Shown: positions 34,424 to 43,411 of the stretch, piece by piece
Numbering within the stretch: position 1 is the stretch's first letter
How the letters are laid out: the number at the start of each line of letters is the position of its first letter
Assembly (NCBI GenBank): GCA_023957155.1
Contig: JAMLHK010000012.1
Span: 106,273 to 170,272, forward strand
Source of the DNA: Chitinophagaceae bacterium
GTDB lineage: Bacteria > Bacteroidota > Bacteroidia > Chitinophagales > Chitinophagaceae
DNA length: 64,000 nt
Reading direction: 5' to 3'
Made by a program: the position numbers and the translations under genes
The notes under the pieces: model-generated
What the model was told of the DNA's origin: nothing
Database searches by the model: none
Seen by the model: only the letters and a program-made list of their open reading frames with translations

Positions 34424-35056
34424 TTACCAGTATTTTTGGTTAGCAGTTCCGTAGAGTTCAAGCACTCTTTTGGCATCGTTTTTCTTTTTCGCTCTTAGGT
34501 AGCTTACAGAAATGTTCTTATTGGTGTAGTAGCGTACAAGGCTGTGGTAGTCCTTAACCTCTTTGTACACACGGTCAATAATATCCATACGCTCTTTGTC
34601 GTTCAGCGAAAGGCTTGATGCTGTTACAATCTGTTTGAGTTCTTTCAGCAGTTCGGCACTTTCATTCAGCAATGCAGAATAACCGTTGCCAATAGCTGTC
34701 AATTCCTGTGGCGAAAAATTGGGGTCGTTCATCATCTTGCCGAAATTCTGCACATACATTTCGGACACATCGCCTACCAGCAAAACAGTCTGTTGCACCT
34801 TACGGGCATCTTTCACAAGGTTGTTGATTGCTTTGAGCTTGTCGTAATACTCTTTGCCTTGCTCATACACTTTCTTCACTTCGTTGAAGTTCTTAATCAC
34901 ATTGCTCACGGTGGAAGAAGTCTGTACGATTTCGTTCGCACTGTTGAGAATACCTGAAGCCAGGTTTGCAGGGTCGGTTACAACCCATTGGGCTTTTGCG
35001 GACGGTGCTACGGCAAGCATAAGTGCCGTACACACCAGTAACATTACTTTTTTCAT
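34424..35056 (-). CDS. traI: Conjugal transfer protein TraI (DUF4141)
   Basis: 210 residues with a signal peptide (MKKVMLLVCTALMLAVAPSAKAQ) and a helical mature part with VirB5-like features (DPANLASGILNSANEIVQTSSTVSNVI). DUF4141 signature in CTnDOT TraI. Periplasmic, probably pilus-associated (inference from VirB5). Confidence 0.8.
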   Translation of the reverse strand: MKKVMLLVCTALMLAVAPSAKAQWVVTDPANLASGILNSANEIVQTSSTVSNVIKNFNEVKKVYEQGKEYYDKLKAINNLVKDARKVQQTVLLVGDVSEMYVQNFGKMMNDPNFSPQELTAIGNGYSALLNESAELLKELKQIVTASSLSLNDKERMDIIDRVYKEVKDYHSLVRYYTNKNISVSYLRAKKKNDAKRVLELYGTANQKYW

Positions 35057-35083
35057 TGTTCTTGAATTTTAAATTGTTAATGA

Positions 35084-37588
35084 CTATTGATTTGATTTAT
35101 CACGCCGTTGCATAGCGATATGCTTGATGGCGAGTTCGACGTTACCGTCCAGCTCTTGGGCGAGCTGCATCACTTCCATTTTTTCGGTTTCTTCGGTGGT
35201 GTAGGCTAAGTATTCTTCGAGGCTAACTTCGGTGGCATAGACTGCCGAGTTCGTACCACCTAAACCTATCCACACTTCTTTGTAAAGCCGTGAAGCATCG
35301 TTGTTCATATTGATGGAAAGTACCTGACCTTTTTCCTTGTCCGTAAGCCCCAACATCGCCTGTATATCATCAAACTTGTTCATATACTTCCGTTGGTCGA
35401 GCAGGATTTTACAATCGGAATTGTTGATGATGCTTTCCTTGACGATGGGCGACTGGATAATGTCGTCCACCTCTTGGGTCACGACTATCGCCTCCCCAAA
35501 AAATTTCCTCACGGTTTTAAACAAATACTTGATGTATTCTGCCATTCCCTCTTTGGCAATCGCTTTCCACGCTTCTTCAATCAAAATGAGTTTGCGAATA
35601 CCTTTCAGCCTCCGCATCTTGTTGATGAAGACTTCCATAATGATGATGGTGACTATGGGAAAGAGGATTTTGTGGTCTTTAATCGCATCAATTTCAAACA
35701 CGATAAAGCGTTTGGAAAGCAGGTCTAACTGCTTATTGGAATTGAGCAGATAATCATACTCGCCACCTTTGTAATAGGGTTCGAGTACGTTCAGGAAATT
35801 AGCAATGTCAAAGTCTTTTTCCCTTACCTGTTTTTCCTCCAATACCTTTCGGTAGTCGCCTTTCACATACTCATAGAAGCCGTTGAATGACGGATAAACA
35901 TCGTCCTGTTTGATACGTTCGATATAACCGCTTACAGCATTGGATAATGCCACTTCTTCCGAACGGGTTGGCGGTTCATCATCACGTTTCCAAAGTGTGA
36001 GTATCAAAGTCTTGATACTTTCACGCTTTTCGATGTCGAAAACGCCATCGTCTGTATAGAAAGGATTAAAGGCAATCGGGTTGTCTTCGGTATAAGTAAA
36101 GTAAACGCCGTCTTCGCCTTTGGTTTTTCCTTTGATGAGTTCGCACAAACCCTGATAGGAATTACCTGTATCTACCAACAGTACGTGTGCGCCCTGCTCG
36201 TAATACTGCCTAACCATATGGTTTGTGAAAAAAGATTTTCCCGAACCTGATGGCCCCAAAATGAATTTGTTGCGGTTCGTGATAATCCCCCGTTTCATCG
36301 GCAAATCCGATATATCCAAATGGATAGGCTTTCCGGTCAGTCTGTCCGCCATTTTGATACCGAACGGCGAGGACGAATTGTGGTAGTTTGTTTCTTCCGT
36401 AAAGAAGCACAAGGCGGGCTCTATAAAGGTGTAAAAACTTTCCTCACTCGGAAAATCGCCTGCATTTCCTGGCATCCCTGCCCAATACAATGTTGCTACG
36501 TCCGTTGTATTGTGGCGTGGCTTACATTCCATTAAAGCCAATGCACTACCACAGTCGTTTTTCAACTGTTTCAGTTCGTTCGGGTCTTCCGACCACGCCA
36601 TAATGTTGAAGTGCGCCCGAATAGACGACAGCCCGAAGCTGTGGGCTTCATTAAGGTATTTTTCAATCCACTCTTTATTGATTTGGTTGGCACGGCTATA
36701 CCGAGCCAAAGAGTGCATATTCCTTGCAGACTTTTCAAACTTTTGCAAGTTGTCTTCACTGTTATCCAGGAACAAATACTGATTGTAAATATGGTTACAG
36801 CTTAACAATAGCCCCACAGGTGCAGCGAACGATAAACGGCAATCGCTCCGGTCGGTGGACAATTTTTCAAAACGGGTATCAGCCGATACCGTTCCGGGCA
36901 GGTCGTCCGTATCGGATAAGGTATGCAGCGACAACCTTTTATTTCCGATACGGACTTCTTCAGCCCCCAATGCGATGTCCTGCATTGGGGTTCCTGTTTC
37001 TCTTGACAGCGTAAGGTATTGCTCTAACAATCCCTGACTTTCATCAGTGCCGATAATGTCATCTTCGGTCAATCGTCTAAGCGTTACAAAACCACTATCG
37101 TTTACAATACGCTCAAATTGAGCAACCGCCTCCATAAAGCGGTGTATCGTTTCCTTGCTCCTGATTTCCTTTGGTATCAGCGTACCTTTGCAAAGCGAAC
37201 TAAAGTTGCTTTGCATACGCATACGCTCTTTGGTTGTTTTCGTCAGGAACAGGTAGCAATAGTGGTTCAGAAATGGTCGCTCGTTGAAATGCCTTTGATA
37301 GCTTTTAGACAGGAAACTTTGGTCTTCCTGTGCTAAATCGGGAGCATAGTTTTCTTTGATGTACCAATCCTGCTTATGGATTACCGTAAAATCGGGCAAG
37401 GTTTTGATTGCCTTGTGCCAAGCGGAATGAACGGCTTCATATTCCGCAGATGCTACCGTAAACAGTTCCGGCAAGCGCACTTCAAAACAGGCGGTAATGT
37501 CTGCATCTTTGGAAAGGATGCAGTTGTTCTCTACTGCCAACAAAGGAAATTTGTTTTCCAGCGTTGTTGTTTTAGATACATTTCTCAT
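35084..37588 (-). CDS. traG: Conjugation ATPase TraG (VirB4-type)
   Basis: 834 residues. The N-terminal CagE/VirB4-like part runs to about 400. A P-loop GPSGSGKS (445-452) and a Walker B RKLILIEEAWKAIA follow in the C-terminal ATPase domain, with VTQEVDDIIQSP as sensor. It powers pilus assembly and substrate transport at the inner membrane. It is the largest gene of the operon and shares 4 bases with the downstream end of traF. No TraH-like gene lies between it and traI. Confidence 0.92.
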   Translation of the reverse strand: MRNVSKTTTLENKFPLLAVENNCILSKDADITACFEVRLPELFTVASAEYEAVHSAWHKAIKTLPDFTVIHKQDWYIKENYAPDLAQEDQSFLSKSYQRHFNERPFLNHYCYLFLTKTTKERMRMQSNFSSLCKGTLIPKEIRSKETIHRFMEAVAQFERIVNDSGFVTLRRLTEDDIIGTDESQGLLEQYLTLSRETGTPMQDIALGAEEVRIGNKRLSLHTLSDTDDLPGTVSADTRFEKLSTDRSDCRLSFAAPVGLLLSCNHIYNQYLFLDNSEDNLQKFEKSARNMHSLARYSRANQINKEWIEKYLNEAHSFGLSSIRAHFNIMAWSEDPNELKQLKNDCGSALALMECKPRHNTTDVATLYWAGMPGNAGDFPSEESFYTFIEPALCFFTEETNYHNSSSPFGIKMADRLTGKPIHLDISDLPMKRGIITNRNKFILGPSGSGKSFFTNHMVRQYYEQGAHVLLVDTGNSYQGLCELIKGKTKGEDGVYFTYTEDNPIAFNPFYTDDGVFDIEKRESIKTLILTLWKRDDEPPTRSEEVALSNAVSGYIERIKQDDVYPSFNGFYEYVKGDYRKVLEEKQVREKDFDIANFLNVLEPYYKGGEYDYLLNSNKQLDLLSKRFIVFEIDAIKDHKILFPIVTIIIMEVFINKMRRLKGIRKLILIEEAWKAIAKEGMAEYIKYLFKTVRKFFGEAIVVTQEVDDIIQSPIVKESIINNSDCKILLDQRKYMNKFDDIQAMLGLTDKEKGQVLSINMNNDASRLYKEVWIGLGGTNSAVYATEVSLEEYLAYTTEETEKMEVMQLAQELDGNVELAIKHIAMQRRDKSNQ

Positions 37589-37917
37589 AGGGCTTTCTGT
37601 TTAGGCGTGAACTTTAAATACCTGTGTACAGGCTTGCGGCAGATGATGTAGCGGGGATGCCTTTTATTCGCACCAATTTTCATTAGTCCGTGTTCGCCGT
37701 ACTTTTTGTTCAGTGAAAAGGTCTGCCACACAATGAGCGAAGCACCGCCTGCTCCGAGGAACAAGCAGACGTAAGAATTTACGCCAGCCATATACAGTAT
37801 CATCACGAGGATAAGCGTACCGAGCAACCCACCTGCGAAGATGAACAGGTATTGTGCTTTCAACCCTTTGAACTCAACCGTTCTTCCAATGCCTTTATTG
37901 ATATTGTAGTTACTCAT
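37585..37917 (-). CDS. traF: Conjugal transfer protein TraF (DUF4133)
   Basis: 110 residues from the ATG at 37917 (MSNYNINKGIGRTVEFKGLKAQ). The extra 25 codons upstream are in frame but match no family start. Two membrane helices (YLFIFAGGLLGTLILVMILYMAG and VCLFLGAGGASLIVWQTF) precede a basic tail (KIGANKRHPRYIICRKPVHRY). This is TraF/DUF4133, VirB3-like. It overlaps traG by four bases. Confidence 0.82.
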   Translation of the reverse strand: MSNYNINKGIGRTVEFKGLKAQYLFIFAGGLLGTLILVMILYMAGVNSYVCLFLGAGGASLIVWQTFSLNKKYGEHGLMKIGANKRHPRYIICRKPVHRYLKFTPKQKAL

Positions 37918-37928
37918 AAGGCAAAGGA

Positions 37929-38234
37929 TTAAAGGAAGAATGAACGCAGGATAGTAGCCGCTACGATTAAGAAAATACACGCACCAAACCACGAAGCCGC
38001 CGTTTTGCTCGTATCAGGGTCGCCCGAACTGAATTTGTTATACACCTTAACACCCCCTATTAAGCCCACGACCGCACCGATGGCGTAGATTAATTGGGTT
38101 GCGGGGTCGAAATAACTTGTTACCATTTGGGTAGCCTCGTTGATACCAGCCGAACCGTTTCCCTGTGCGTACGCACCAATTCCTGACAGCATTGCCACGG
38201 CTGCCAGCAAACCTTTTTTTCTTTGTTTTTCCAT
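37929..38234 (-). CDS. traE: Conjugal transfer protein TraE (DUF4134)
   Basis: 101 residues: a signal peptide (to AYAQ), a mature part with two membrane helices (LIYAIGAVVGLIGGVKVYNKF and ASWFGACIFLIVAATILRSFF). DUF4134/TraE, VirB2-like prepilin size and topology. It is the first gene of the traE-traQ operon and has a promoter candidate about 55 bases upstream. Confidence 0.82.
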   Translation of the reverse strand: MEKQRKKGLLAAVAMLSGIGAYAQGNGSAGINEATQMVTSYFDPATQLIYAIGAVVGLIGGVKVYNKFSSGDPDTSKTAASWFGACIFLIVAATILRSFFL

Positions 38235-38288
38235 AATTGAAACACATTAATTTGTTACTGTTATCCCGCACCTTGCGGGCTTTCGGGA

Positions 38289-38323
38289 CAAAGGTGTTTC
38301 GGAAATCAAAGGGGTATAACAAA
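38289..38323 (-). promoter_or_regulatory. Promoter candidate for the traE operon
   Basis: On the minus strand a TTTG (38320-38323) lies 23 bases upstream of CACCTTTG (38289-38296), one mismatch from TAnnTTTG. It is located between the terminator of the traA operon (38382-38416) and the traE start, where a promoter is required. Confidence 0.35.
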
Positions 38324-38381
38324 GTGGCAGTCAAAGGAATGATTTGGCAGTGAGTGGCGTTATAGTGAGATAGCAGAGCAT

Positions 38382-38416
38382 AAAAAAACGCCAACCATTT
38401 TACTGTTTGACGTTTC
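38382..38416 (-). terminator. Terminator of the traA-traD operon
   Basis: On the minus strand a stem AAACGTCAA / TTGGCGTTT (38386-38394 with 38407-38415, one G-T pair) is followed by a run of seven T. It lies about 20 bases after the stop of the gene at 38435 and separates the regulatory tra genes from the channel operon. Confidence 0.7.
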
Positions 38417-38434
38417 ATTTTCCGGTGCTACGAA

Positions 38435-38965
38435 TTACATTTTTCGACCTTTAGAATTGTTTTTATTTGACTGGATTGGTTGTTGTTTTTCGGTAGTTTT
38501 TTGCAGGTTCTTTTCAGCTTTGAGATTGCTTGCAATCAAACCGATAAGAAAGGTTTTTTTCCACGGTATTTGCTTTGCTTCAAACTGCAATTTTAAGCCC
38601 TGCTTTGCCAGTCCGTGTGTAAGTTCAAATCCGTATTGCCTGTTCCAGCCAATCCTGTCAAGCAATCTTTCAGATGGAAACCTCACAGCAATTAAATCTT
38701 TGGGAAGCTCTTTTATATTTCGATAGTCAGGTTCCTGAAATTCGTGTGTCTTAGGATTGTAGGGAATGGTATAATGCCTTTTGTCTTCATTATAGTAGTT
38801 CTCTATCTGCGAAAACACGATGCCTTTAGAAAGAAAATCATCTTTAGGTCTAAGCATATCCATCCGAATATCCACATAGAATGTATGCCCTGCAATATCT
38901 ATGATTGGCAACATTCCTTTATTTACCCGCATATCGTAGGCTTCCTGATTAAATTCATTTTCCAT
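38435..38965 (-). CDS. Conserved element protein of unknown function
   Basis: 176 residues from the ATG at 38965 (MENEFNQEAYDMRVNKG). The longer in-frame version up to 39121 overlaps traD and has no start context. Conserved-looking segments are MLPIIDIAGHTFYVDIRMDMLRP, YYNEDKRHYTIPYNPKTHEF and LPKDLIAVRFPSE, with a basic tail (NKNNSKGRKM). It resembles the N-terminal module of DUF3945/DUF4099-type proteins of Bacteroidota elements, a loose match. The basic tail suggests nucleic-acid contact. Confidence 0.55.
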   Translation of the reverse strand: MENEFNQEAYDMRVNKGMLPIIDIAGHTFYVDIRMDMLRPKDDFLSKGIVFSQIENYYNEDKRHYTIPYNPKTHEFQEPDYRNIKELPKDLIAVRFPSERLLDRIGWNRQYGFELTHGLAKQGLKLQFEAKQIPWKKTFLIGLIASNLKAEKNLQKTTEKQQPIQSNKNNSKGRKM

Positions 38966-38996
38966 ATTACCCTGTTTTAAAAAGACAAAGGGAAGT

Positions 38997-39632
38997 CTAT
39001 ACAAACTCCCCGATGTCAAAATCTCCCAAATCATTTTTCCGCAAAGTGGAAGAACCGGCTTCCGTTTCAGAAGTGAGTGTGCTATCCAAAAGCTCGGCAA
39101 TTTTTCGGGATGCACCCTCAATGGAATTTTCCAGCAGGCTGAATAATTTAGTTCCCTGTAATCTTTGAACTAATGCTACCGCTGTTTCCTTTTGGGATTG
39201 TTCCAAATTTTCTTTTTGGAGCAATGCCCCTACGGAGCTTAGTTCGTCATAGGTAACCCCTTGGGCAAGACTGTTATCGCCACCGGATATTCCATACCTG
39301 TTCCATTCTTCTTCCTCTTCCTCCAAATCAGGCATATTGCTGAAAACTTCGTCCAGTTCTTCCTGCGGAACTTGAATACCTACGTTTTCATTCTCGTCAT
39401 ATTCGATGTCTAAATTATCAGGGTTTATCTCTTGTTCCTCTATTTGGCTTTCGTTGGCACTGTTTGGCACTGAAAGGCTTCTTACAGGCTTGGGCTGCCC
39501 CATAATATCCGGCAGATTTGGGTTCACTTTTTCCTGCTTCGGCTTTTGTTCCGACCTTTTTTTAATAACAATCTTGTCCTGCAAAAGCAGGGCAATGACT
39601 ATCAGCAGGCATATCACAATTACTGTTTCCAT
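38997..39632 (-). CDS. traD: Conjugal transfer protein TraD-like
   Basis: 211 residues with one N-terminal hydrophobic segment (METVIVICLLIVIALLLQ) and a long acidic, helical cytoplasmic part (for example EEEEEEW, LEQSQKETAVALVQRLQG). It matches TraD of CTnDOT-type elements, a protein of unknown function (not the F-plasmid TraD coupling ATPase). It starts 3 bases before the stop region of the next upstream gene. Confidence 0.7.
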   Translation of the reverse strand: METVIVICLLIVIALLLQDKIVIKKRSEQKPKQEKVNPNLPDIMGQPKPVRSLSVPNSANESQIEEQEINPDNLDIEYDENENVGIQVPQEELDEVFSNMPDLEEEEEEWNRYGISGGDNSLAQGVTYDELSSVGALLQKENLEQSQKETAVALVQRLQGTKLFSLLENSIEGASRKIAELLDSTLTSETEAGSSTLRKNDLGDFDIGEFV

Positions 39633-39635
39633 AGC

Positions 39636-40073
39636 TTATAAAATGGGTTTGTACTTATCATTAAAACTCTTGGTAATCTGCTCGCCAAATTCCTGAAAAT
39701 GGTAATCAAGCAAATTGTCTAAGTAGGCGTAAATGGTTAGTTTATCTTCGCCTATTACCTGTACGATACGGGTTAGTTTTTCGTGAAAGTCCGGTCTGAT
39801 ATAAACCGTTTTTCCATCACGGGCATTGGTGTCCGCTCTTCTGAAAAAGATACTTTCATAATCGGTTTCGTTTGCCTTTTTAGCTCTGCTTTTTTCTTTA
39901 ACCACAGGTTTTTCCTTTGGCAATTCATCGGGCTTTATATCTTGTTTCTCCGGTTCTTCCGCAGGTTCCGGCGGAAGCTGTAACCCGTCCTTTTTAATGC
40001 CGTCCACCATCAGGTTCATCATCAGTTCCTCGTTAATATCTGGCGTGGCTTTTCTTTTATTATCTTTCTCCAT
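39636..40073 (-). CDS. DUF3408 protein (TraB/TraC-like)
   Basis: 145 residues: a charged, Pro/Glu/Lys-rich N-terminal half and a compact C-terminal DUF3408 domain (VYIRPDFHEKLTRIVQVIGEDKLTIYAYLDNLLDYHF is the conserved part). Proteins of this type follow the ParA-like TraA and probably bind DNA as its partner (inference from the ribbon-helix-helix look of the domain). 4 bases from traA. Confidence 0.72.
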   Translation of the reverse strand: MEKDNKRKATPDINEELMMNLMVDGIKKDGLQLPPEPAEEPEKQDIKPDELPKEKPVVKEKSRAKKANETDYESIFFRRADTNARDGKTVYIRPDFHEKLTRIVQVIGEDKLTIYAYLDNLLDYHFQEFGEQITKSFNDKYKPIL

Positions 40074-40077
40074 AAGG

Positions 40078-40845
40078 CTACAATTGAATGATTTTTAAAA
40101 ACTCATCTATGAACAGGTTTAACTGACAGGCTTTCATCAAACGTTCATCGGGAGGCATCACGGTTGAACGGAAAACGGTTTTGCTATCTGCTTCACTTTC
40201 TTTACGAAAACGGGTGCTGTTCTTGATTTGGCTTTGCATCAGGCTTAACCCCAATTGTTCGATAAGTTGGTTATACACATCATATAAGGGTGTGCTTTCC
40301 CTGCCGTCCACCTGGTTCCAAAACAGGTTAATGGTTTCTATGGAAGTTTCCCCTTTTTTCATAATCACATCCTGTAAAAGCTGCGTGAAAATGAGCGTAC
40401 TTTCCATTACCACACGGTCTGCCGTAATGGGCGTGAAAATGTGGTGCATTCCTGCCAGTGCTTTCAGGATGCCGGGCGTGTTCACGGTTCCAGGTAGGTC
40501 AAAGAATACCACATCAACCGGAACTGAAGAAGTGTTTACAAATTCGTGAGCCGCATCCAATACGTTATCCGCTTTATGCTGCATAATCGGATAGGCTTTT
40601 TTGTTAATGGTGGTAAATTGCTTATACGCCAGCTTTTTCAAAGCCTCATTTTCCATTACCATTGCCAAATCCCTCGTCTTCATTTTCATCAGGCTGTGTT
40701 GCGGAAAATCCGCATCAAATACGGCTACATTGTAACCTAAGCGATAGTGCATCGTACTCGCAACAAGCGTTGTAAATGTGCTTTTGCCTACACCGCCTTT
40801 TTGAGAAGAAAAGGCGATAAATGTTGTTTTGTGTTTTGCGTTCAT
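40078..40845 (-). CDS. traA: ParA-family ATPase TraA
   Basis: 255 residues with the deviant Walker A SSQKGGVGKST near the N terminus, VAVFDADFPQ and VVFFDLPGTVN, the marks of ParA/MinD ATPases. It is the first gene of the minus-strand tra operon and is divergent from the mob genes. ParA-like TraA may help partition or regulate the excised circle. A word-rich region just upstream (40880-41245) is a candidate site for it or its DUF3408 partner. Confidence 0.85.
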   Translation of the reverse strand: MNAKHKTTFIAFSSQKGGVGKSTFTTLVASTMHYRLGYNVAVFDADFPQHSLMKMKTRDLAMVMENEALKKLAYKQFTTINKKAYPIMQHKADNVLDAAHEFVNTSSVPVDVVFFDLPGTVNTPGILKALAGMHHIFTPITADRVVMESTLIFTQLLQDVIMKKGETSIETINLFWNQVDGRESTPLYDVYNQLIEQLGLSLMQSQIKNSTRFRKESEADSKTVFRSTVMPPDERLMKACQLNLFIDEFLKIIQL

Positions 40846-40879
40846 ATTTTTACTTATTTAATTATTTATATATCCAAAT

Positions 40880-41245
40880 ACCTATTTCCGTATATCCGCA
40901 GTTAGCTATGCACCACTGTATATAGGTTCATAGTTCTGTACAGCAATAGTCAGGTAAGCGAGTATGCGGCGAGTTATCTATATAGCCCAATACGCATTTA
41001 TATCCGTAGGCAGGTACGCCGGTACGCCGGTTCTTACCAACATACCTGCTTGCTTAGGTGCTTAAAACCCTATGTACTTAATCCCATAAACAGGTACTTC
41101 CGTCTGTACTTTTTTACATCTGCACAACTGCACATTTTTATATCGGTGCTTGCGTAGTTACGCTGTTACCTGCATAGCTATCTACGCTCTTATATCTGTT
41201 GATAGGCACAAAGAAATGCAGATATATAGGTGCTTTCATTAACGT
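40880..41245. other. Repeat-word region upstream of traA
   Basis: About 365 bases without a gene between traA and the oriT hairpins. Short TA-rich words recur at irregular spacing: TATATCCG (twice), TATATAGG (twice), TATATCGG, TATATCTG, CAGGTAC and CAGGTAA, and an exact GGTACGCC doublet near 41014. The pattern resembles iterated binding sites for a partition protein. I cannot show spacing or strand symmetry by eye. Confidence 0.35.
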
Positions 41246-41374
41246 GGCACTGTTTGGCGTTCAAAGGCAGTGTTTGGCACTGCCATACATTACAATCCTT
41301 TCGTAAAGAGTGGGTTACTTTGTAAAATGATTTTTATTAACGGATTTATGCAAAAGTCTTTTCACAAATCGGAG

Positions 41375-41514
41375 GGTAACAGGAACGGCATCGAGCCGTT
41401 TTTCCCCTGTTACATTTAATCCGTCCCGCAGGGCGGATTATTGTGTTCAACCGAACACGGCAAGTTGTGTTTTGAGGCACTCGAAACCGAGTTAGTGCCT
41501 CAAAACAACTTGCC
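41375..41514. other. Candidate oriT: four consecutive hairpins
   Basis: Four inverted repeats follow each other just upstream of mobA. GGTAACAG pairs with CTGTTAC with inner ACGGC/GCCGT (41375-41414). AATCCGTCC pairs with GGGCGGATT (41418-41439). GTGTTC pairs with GAACAC (41443-41458). A 21-23 bp palindrome GGCAAGTTG(TG)TTTTGAGGCACT / AGTGCCTCAAAACAACTTGCC spans 41459-41514. This density of stems, beside relaxase genes and without any ORF, is what a relaxosome site looks like. The nick site is not identified. Confidence 0.65.
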
Positions 41515-41577
41515 CTGCCGGGGGTTAAAAACACTCTCCGAAGTCGAGGTTTTGTGTGGATTAAAAATGGATTAGTG

Positions 41578-42015
41578 ATGAACGACAACAGTAACAAAAA
41601 ACAGAATAAGGGCGGACGGACACCTAAAACCGACCCAAGCATCCACCGCCACGTTTTCCGTCTTACAGACGAAGAAAATGCCAAACTTTTATCGCTTTTT
41701 GAAGCATCGGGAATGCCCAATAAAGCAAAGTTTATCATTTCTCTGCTGTTCAGTAAGGAAATGAAATCGGTCAAAATTGACAAAGGAACGGTTGATTTTT
41801 ATATGCGGCTGACTTCTTTTCACAGCCAGTTCCGTTCCGTAGGCGTGAATTACAATCAGATTGTGAAGCTGTTGTACCGTCATTTTTCCGAGAAAAAGGC
41901 AGCAGCATTTCTCTACAAATTGGAAAAACAGACGGCTGAAATGGCGGTGTTATGCCAAAAAATCATTCAGATAAGTGAGGAATTTGAAGCAAAGTATCTG
42001 AAAAAACAGCCGTAG
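41578..42015 (+). CDS. mobA: Mobilization protein MobA (relaxosome accessory)
   Basis: 145 residues from the ATG at 41578 (MNDNSNKKQNKGGRTPKTDP). A basic N terminus is followed by a ribbon-helix-helix-like DNA-binding region (HRHVFRLTDEENAKLLSLFEASGM) and a helical C part. The stop lies 2 bases before mobB. Such proteins bind oriT and help the relaxase nick (established for Bacteroides mob genes). The candidate oriT is 64 bases upstream. Confidence 0.8.
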   Translation: MNDNSNKKQNKGGRTPKTDPSIHRHVFRLTDEENAKLLSLFEASGMPNKAKFIISLLFSKEMKSVKIDKGTVDFYMRLTSFHSQFRSVGVNYNQIVKLLYRHFSEKKAAAFLYKLEKQTAEMAVLCQKIIQISEEFEAKYLKKQP

Positions 42016-42017
42016 AA

Positions 42018-43310
42018 ATGATAGCGAAAATTGGCAGAAGCGGAAATTTATACGGTGCATTGGCGTACAATCAGCTCAAAGTGGAGAATGAAAACGGGCA
42101 AATTTTGTTCGCTAATAAAATGATTGAAACCGCTAACGGTCATTATTCCGTTGTACAATTAGCTCAATCCTTTGCTCCTTACCTGATAGCCAACCGCAAT
42201 ACAGAAAAGCATACGTTGCATATTTCGCTCAATCCCGACCCGAAAGATACCGTTAGCGATGATAAGTTTCGGGAAATGGCACAGCAGTATATGCGGGAGT
42301 TGGGATATAGCGAACAGCCTTTTGTGGTATTCAAACATACCGATATTGACCGTACCCATATTCATATCGTATCGGTTTGCGTGGACGAAGATGGCAAAAA
42401 GATTTCGGACAAGTTCGAGAAAATGCGGTCTATGAATGTATGCCGTGAACTTGAAAGGAAACACGGATTGATACCAGCCACGGACAAGGAACATAAACAA
42501 AATGATAAGGTATTCCGTTCGGTGGATTATCGGGCTGGCGATGTGAAAAGTCAGATAGCTTCGGTAGTACGACACCTGCCGAACTATTATCAATACCAAA
42601 CTTTGGGAGAATACAATGCTTTGCTTTCCCTGTTCAATGTTACCGCCGAGAAAATCGAGGGAGAATTGCAGGGAAAGATGCGGCAGGGATTACTGTATAT
42701 TCCTTTAAATGAAAAGGGCGACAGAGCCGGACACCCGTTCAAGGCTTCCCTGTTCGGAAAAAATGCAGGGCTTCCGGCTTTGGAATTGCATTTTGCGAAA
42801 TGCAAAACGGATTTGAAAGACCACCCCACCAAGCAGACTTTAAAAGCAGCCGTTACCATTGCCCTAAAAGCGACATCAGACGAATTGAGCTTTAAAAAAC
42901 AGTTAGGTGGGCAAGGTATCAATGTTGTAGTACGCAGAAATGATACTGGACGGATATACGGCATTACGTTTATAGACCACAACTCAAAAACCGTTTGGAA
43001 CGGTTCTCGTTTGGGTAAGGAGCTTTCTGCAAATACCTTTAATGATTATTGGAACAACAACATCAAGCCTGACATTAAGGAACGTGATGAGCCGCAGGTT
43101 AAAATATCCCGGTCAAAGGACACCGAAGATTTACCTGCTGAAGAACCACATCATTTGTTCGACTTTCTGAATACTACTGAAAAACACGAAGACGGTTTGA
43201 TTGAAGCATTGGGCGGTTTGCTACCCGAAGCCCAGGGCGAAGATTACGAGGAACAGGACTTTGCTAACAAGATGAAGAAGAAACGCAAACGCCAAAGAGG
43301 TCAGAAATAG
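42018..43310 (+). CDS. mobB: Relaxase MobB
   Basis: 430-residue relaxase/mobilization nuclease. The metal-binding three-histidine motif is clear: HTDIDRTHIHIVS (H107, H114, H116), preceded by HTLHISLNP (H65, H68). The catalytic Tyr is expected near the N terminus (Y12 or Y17). It would nick oriT and pilot the single strand into the recipient. A basic Lys/Arg tail (KKKRKRQRGQK) ends the protein. Follows mobA after 2 bases. Confidence 0.9.
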   Translation: MIAKIGRSGNLYGALAYNQLKVENENGQILFANKMIETANGHYSVVQLAQSFAPYLIANRNTEKHTLHISLNPDPKDTVSDDKFREMAQQYMRELGYSEQPFVVFKHTDIDRTHIHIVSVCVDEDGKKISDKFEKMRSMNVCRELERKHGLIPATDKEHKQNDKVFRSVDYRAGDVKSQIASVVRHLPNYYQYQTLGEYNALLSLFNVTAEKIEGELQGKMRQGLLYIPLNEKGDRAGHPFKASLFGKNAGLPALELHFAKCKTDLKDHPTKQTLKAAVTIALKATSDELSFKKQLGGQGINVVVRRNDTGRIYGITFIDHNSKTVWNGSRLGKELSANTFNDYWNNNIKPDIKERDEPQVKISRSKDTEDLPAEEPHHLFDFLNTTEKHEDGLIEALGGLLPEAQGEDYEEQDFANKMKKKRKRQRGQK

Positions 43311-43411
43311 TAATCAGCCAAATACTGCCACACAACGCCACTGGCTGCCACTTTCTTATAGCCACTCGGCACAGCCTTTAAATTCACGCCCGAACATTAA
43401 AACTTAAAATA

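Noticed and set aside
41346-41783. Minus-strand frame of 145 codons over the oriT region
   Set aside because: Lies across the hairpins and opposite mobA; no recognisable domain.
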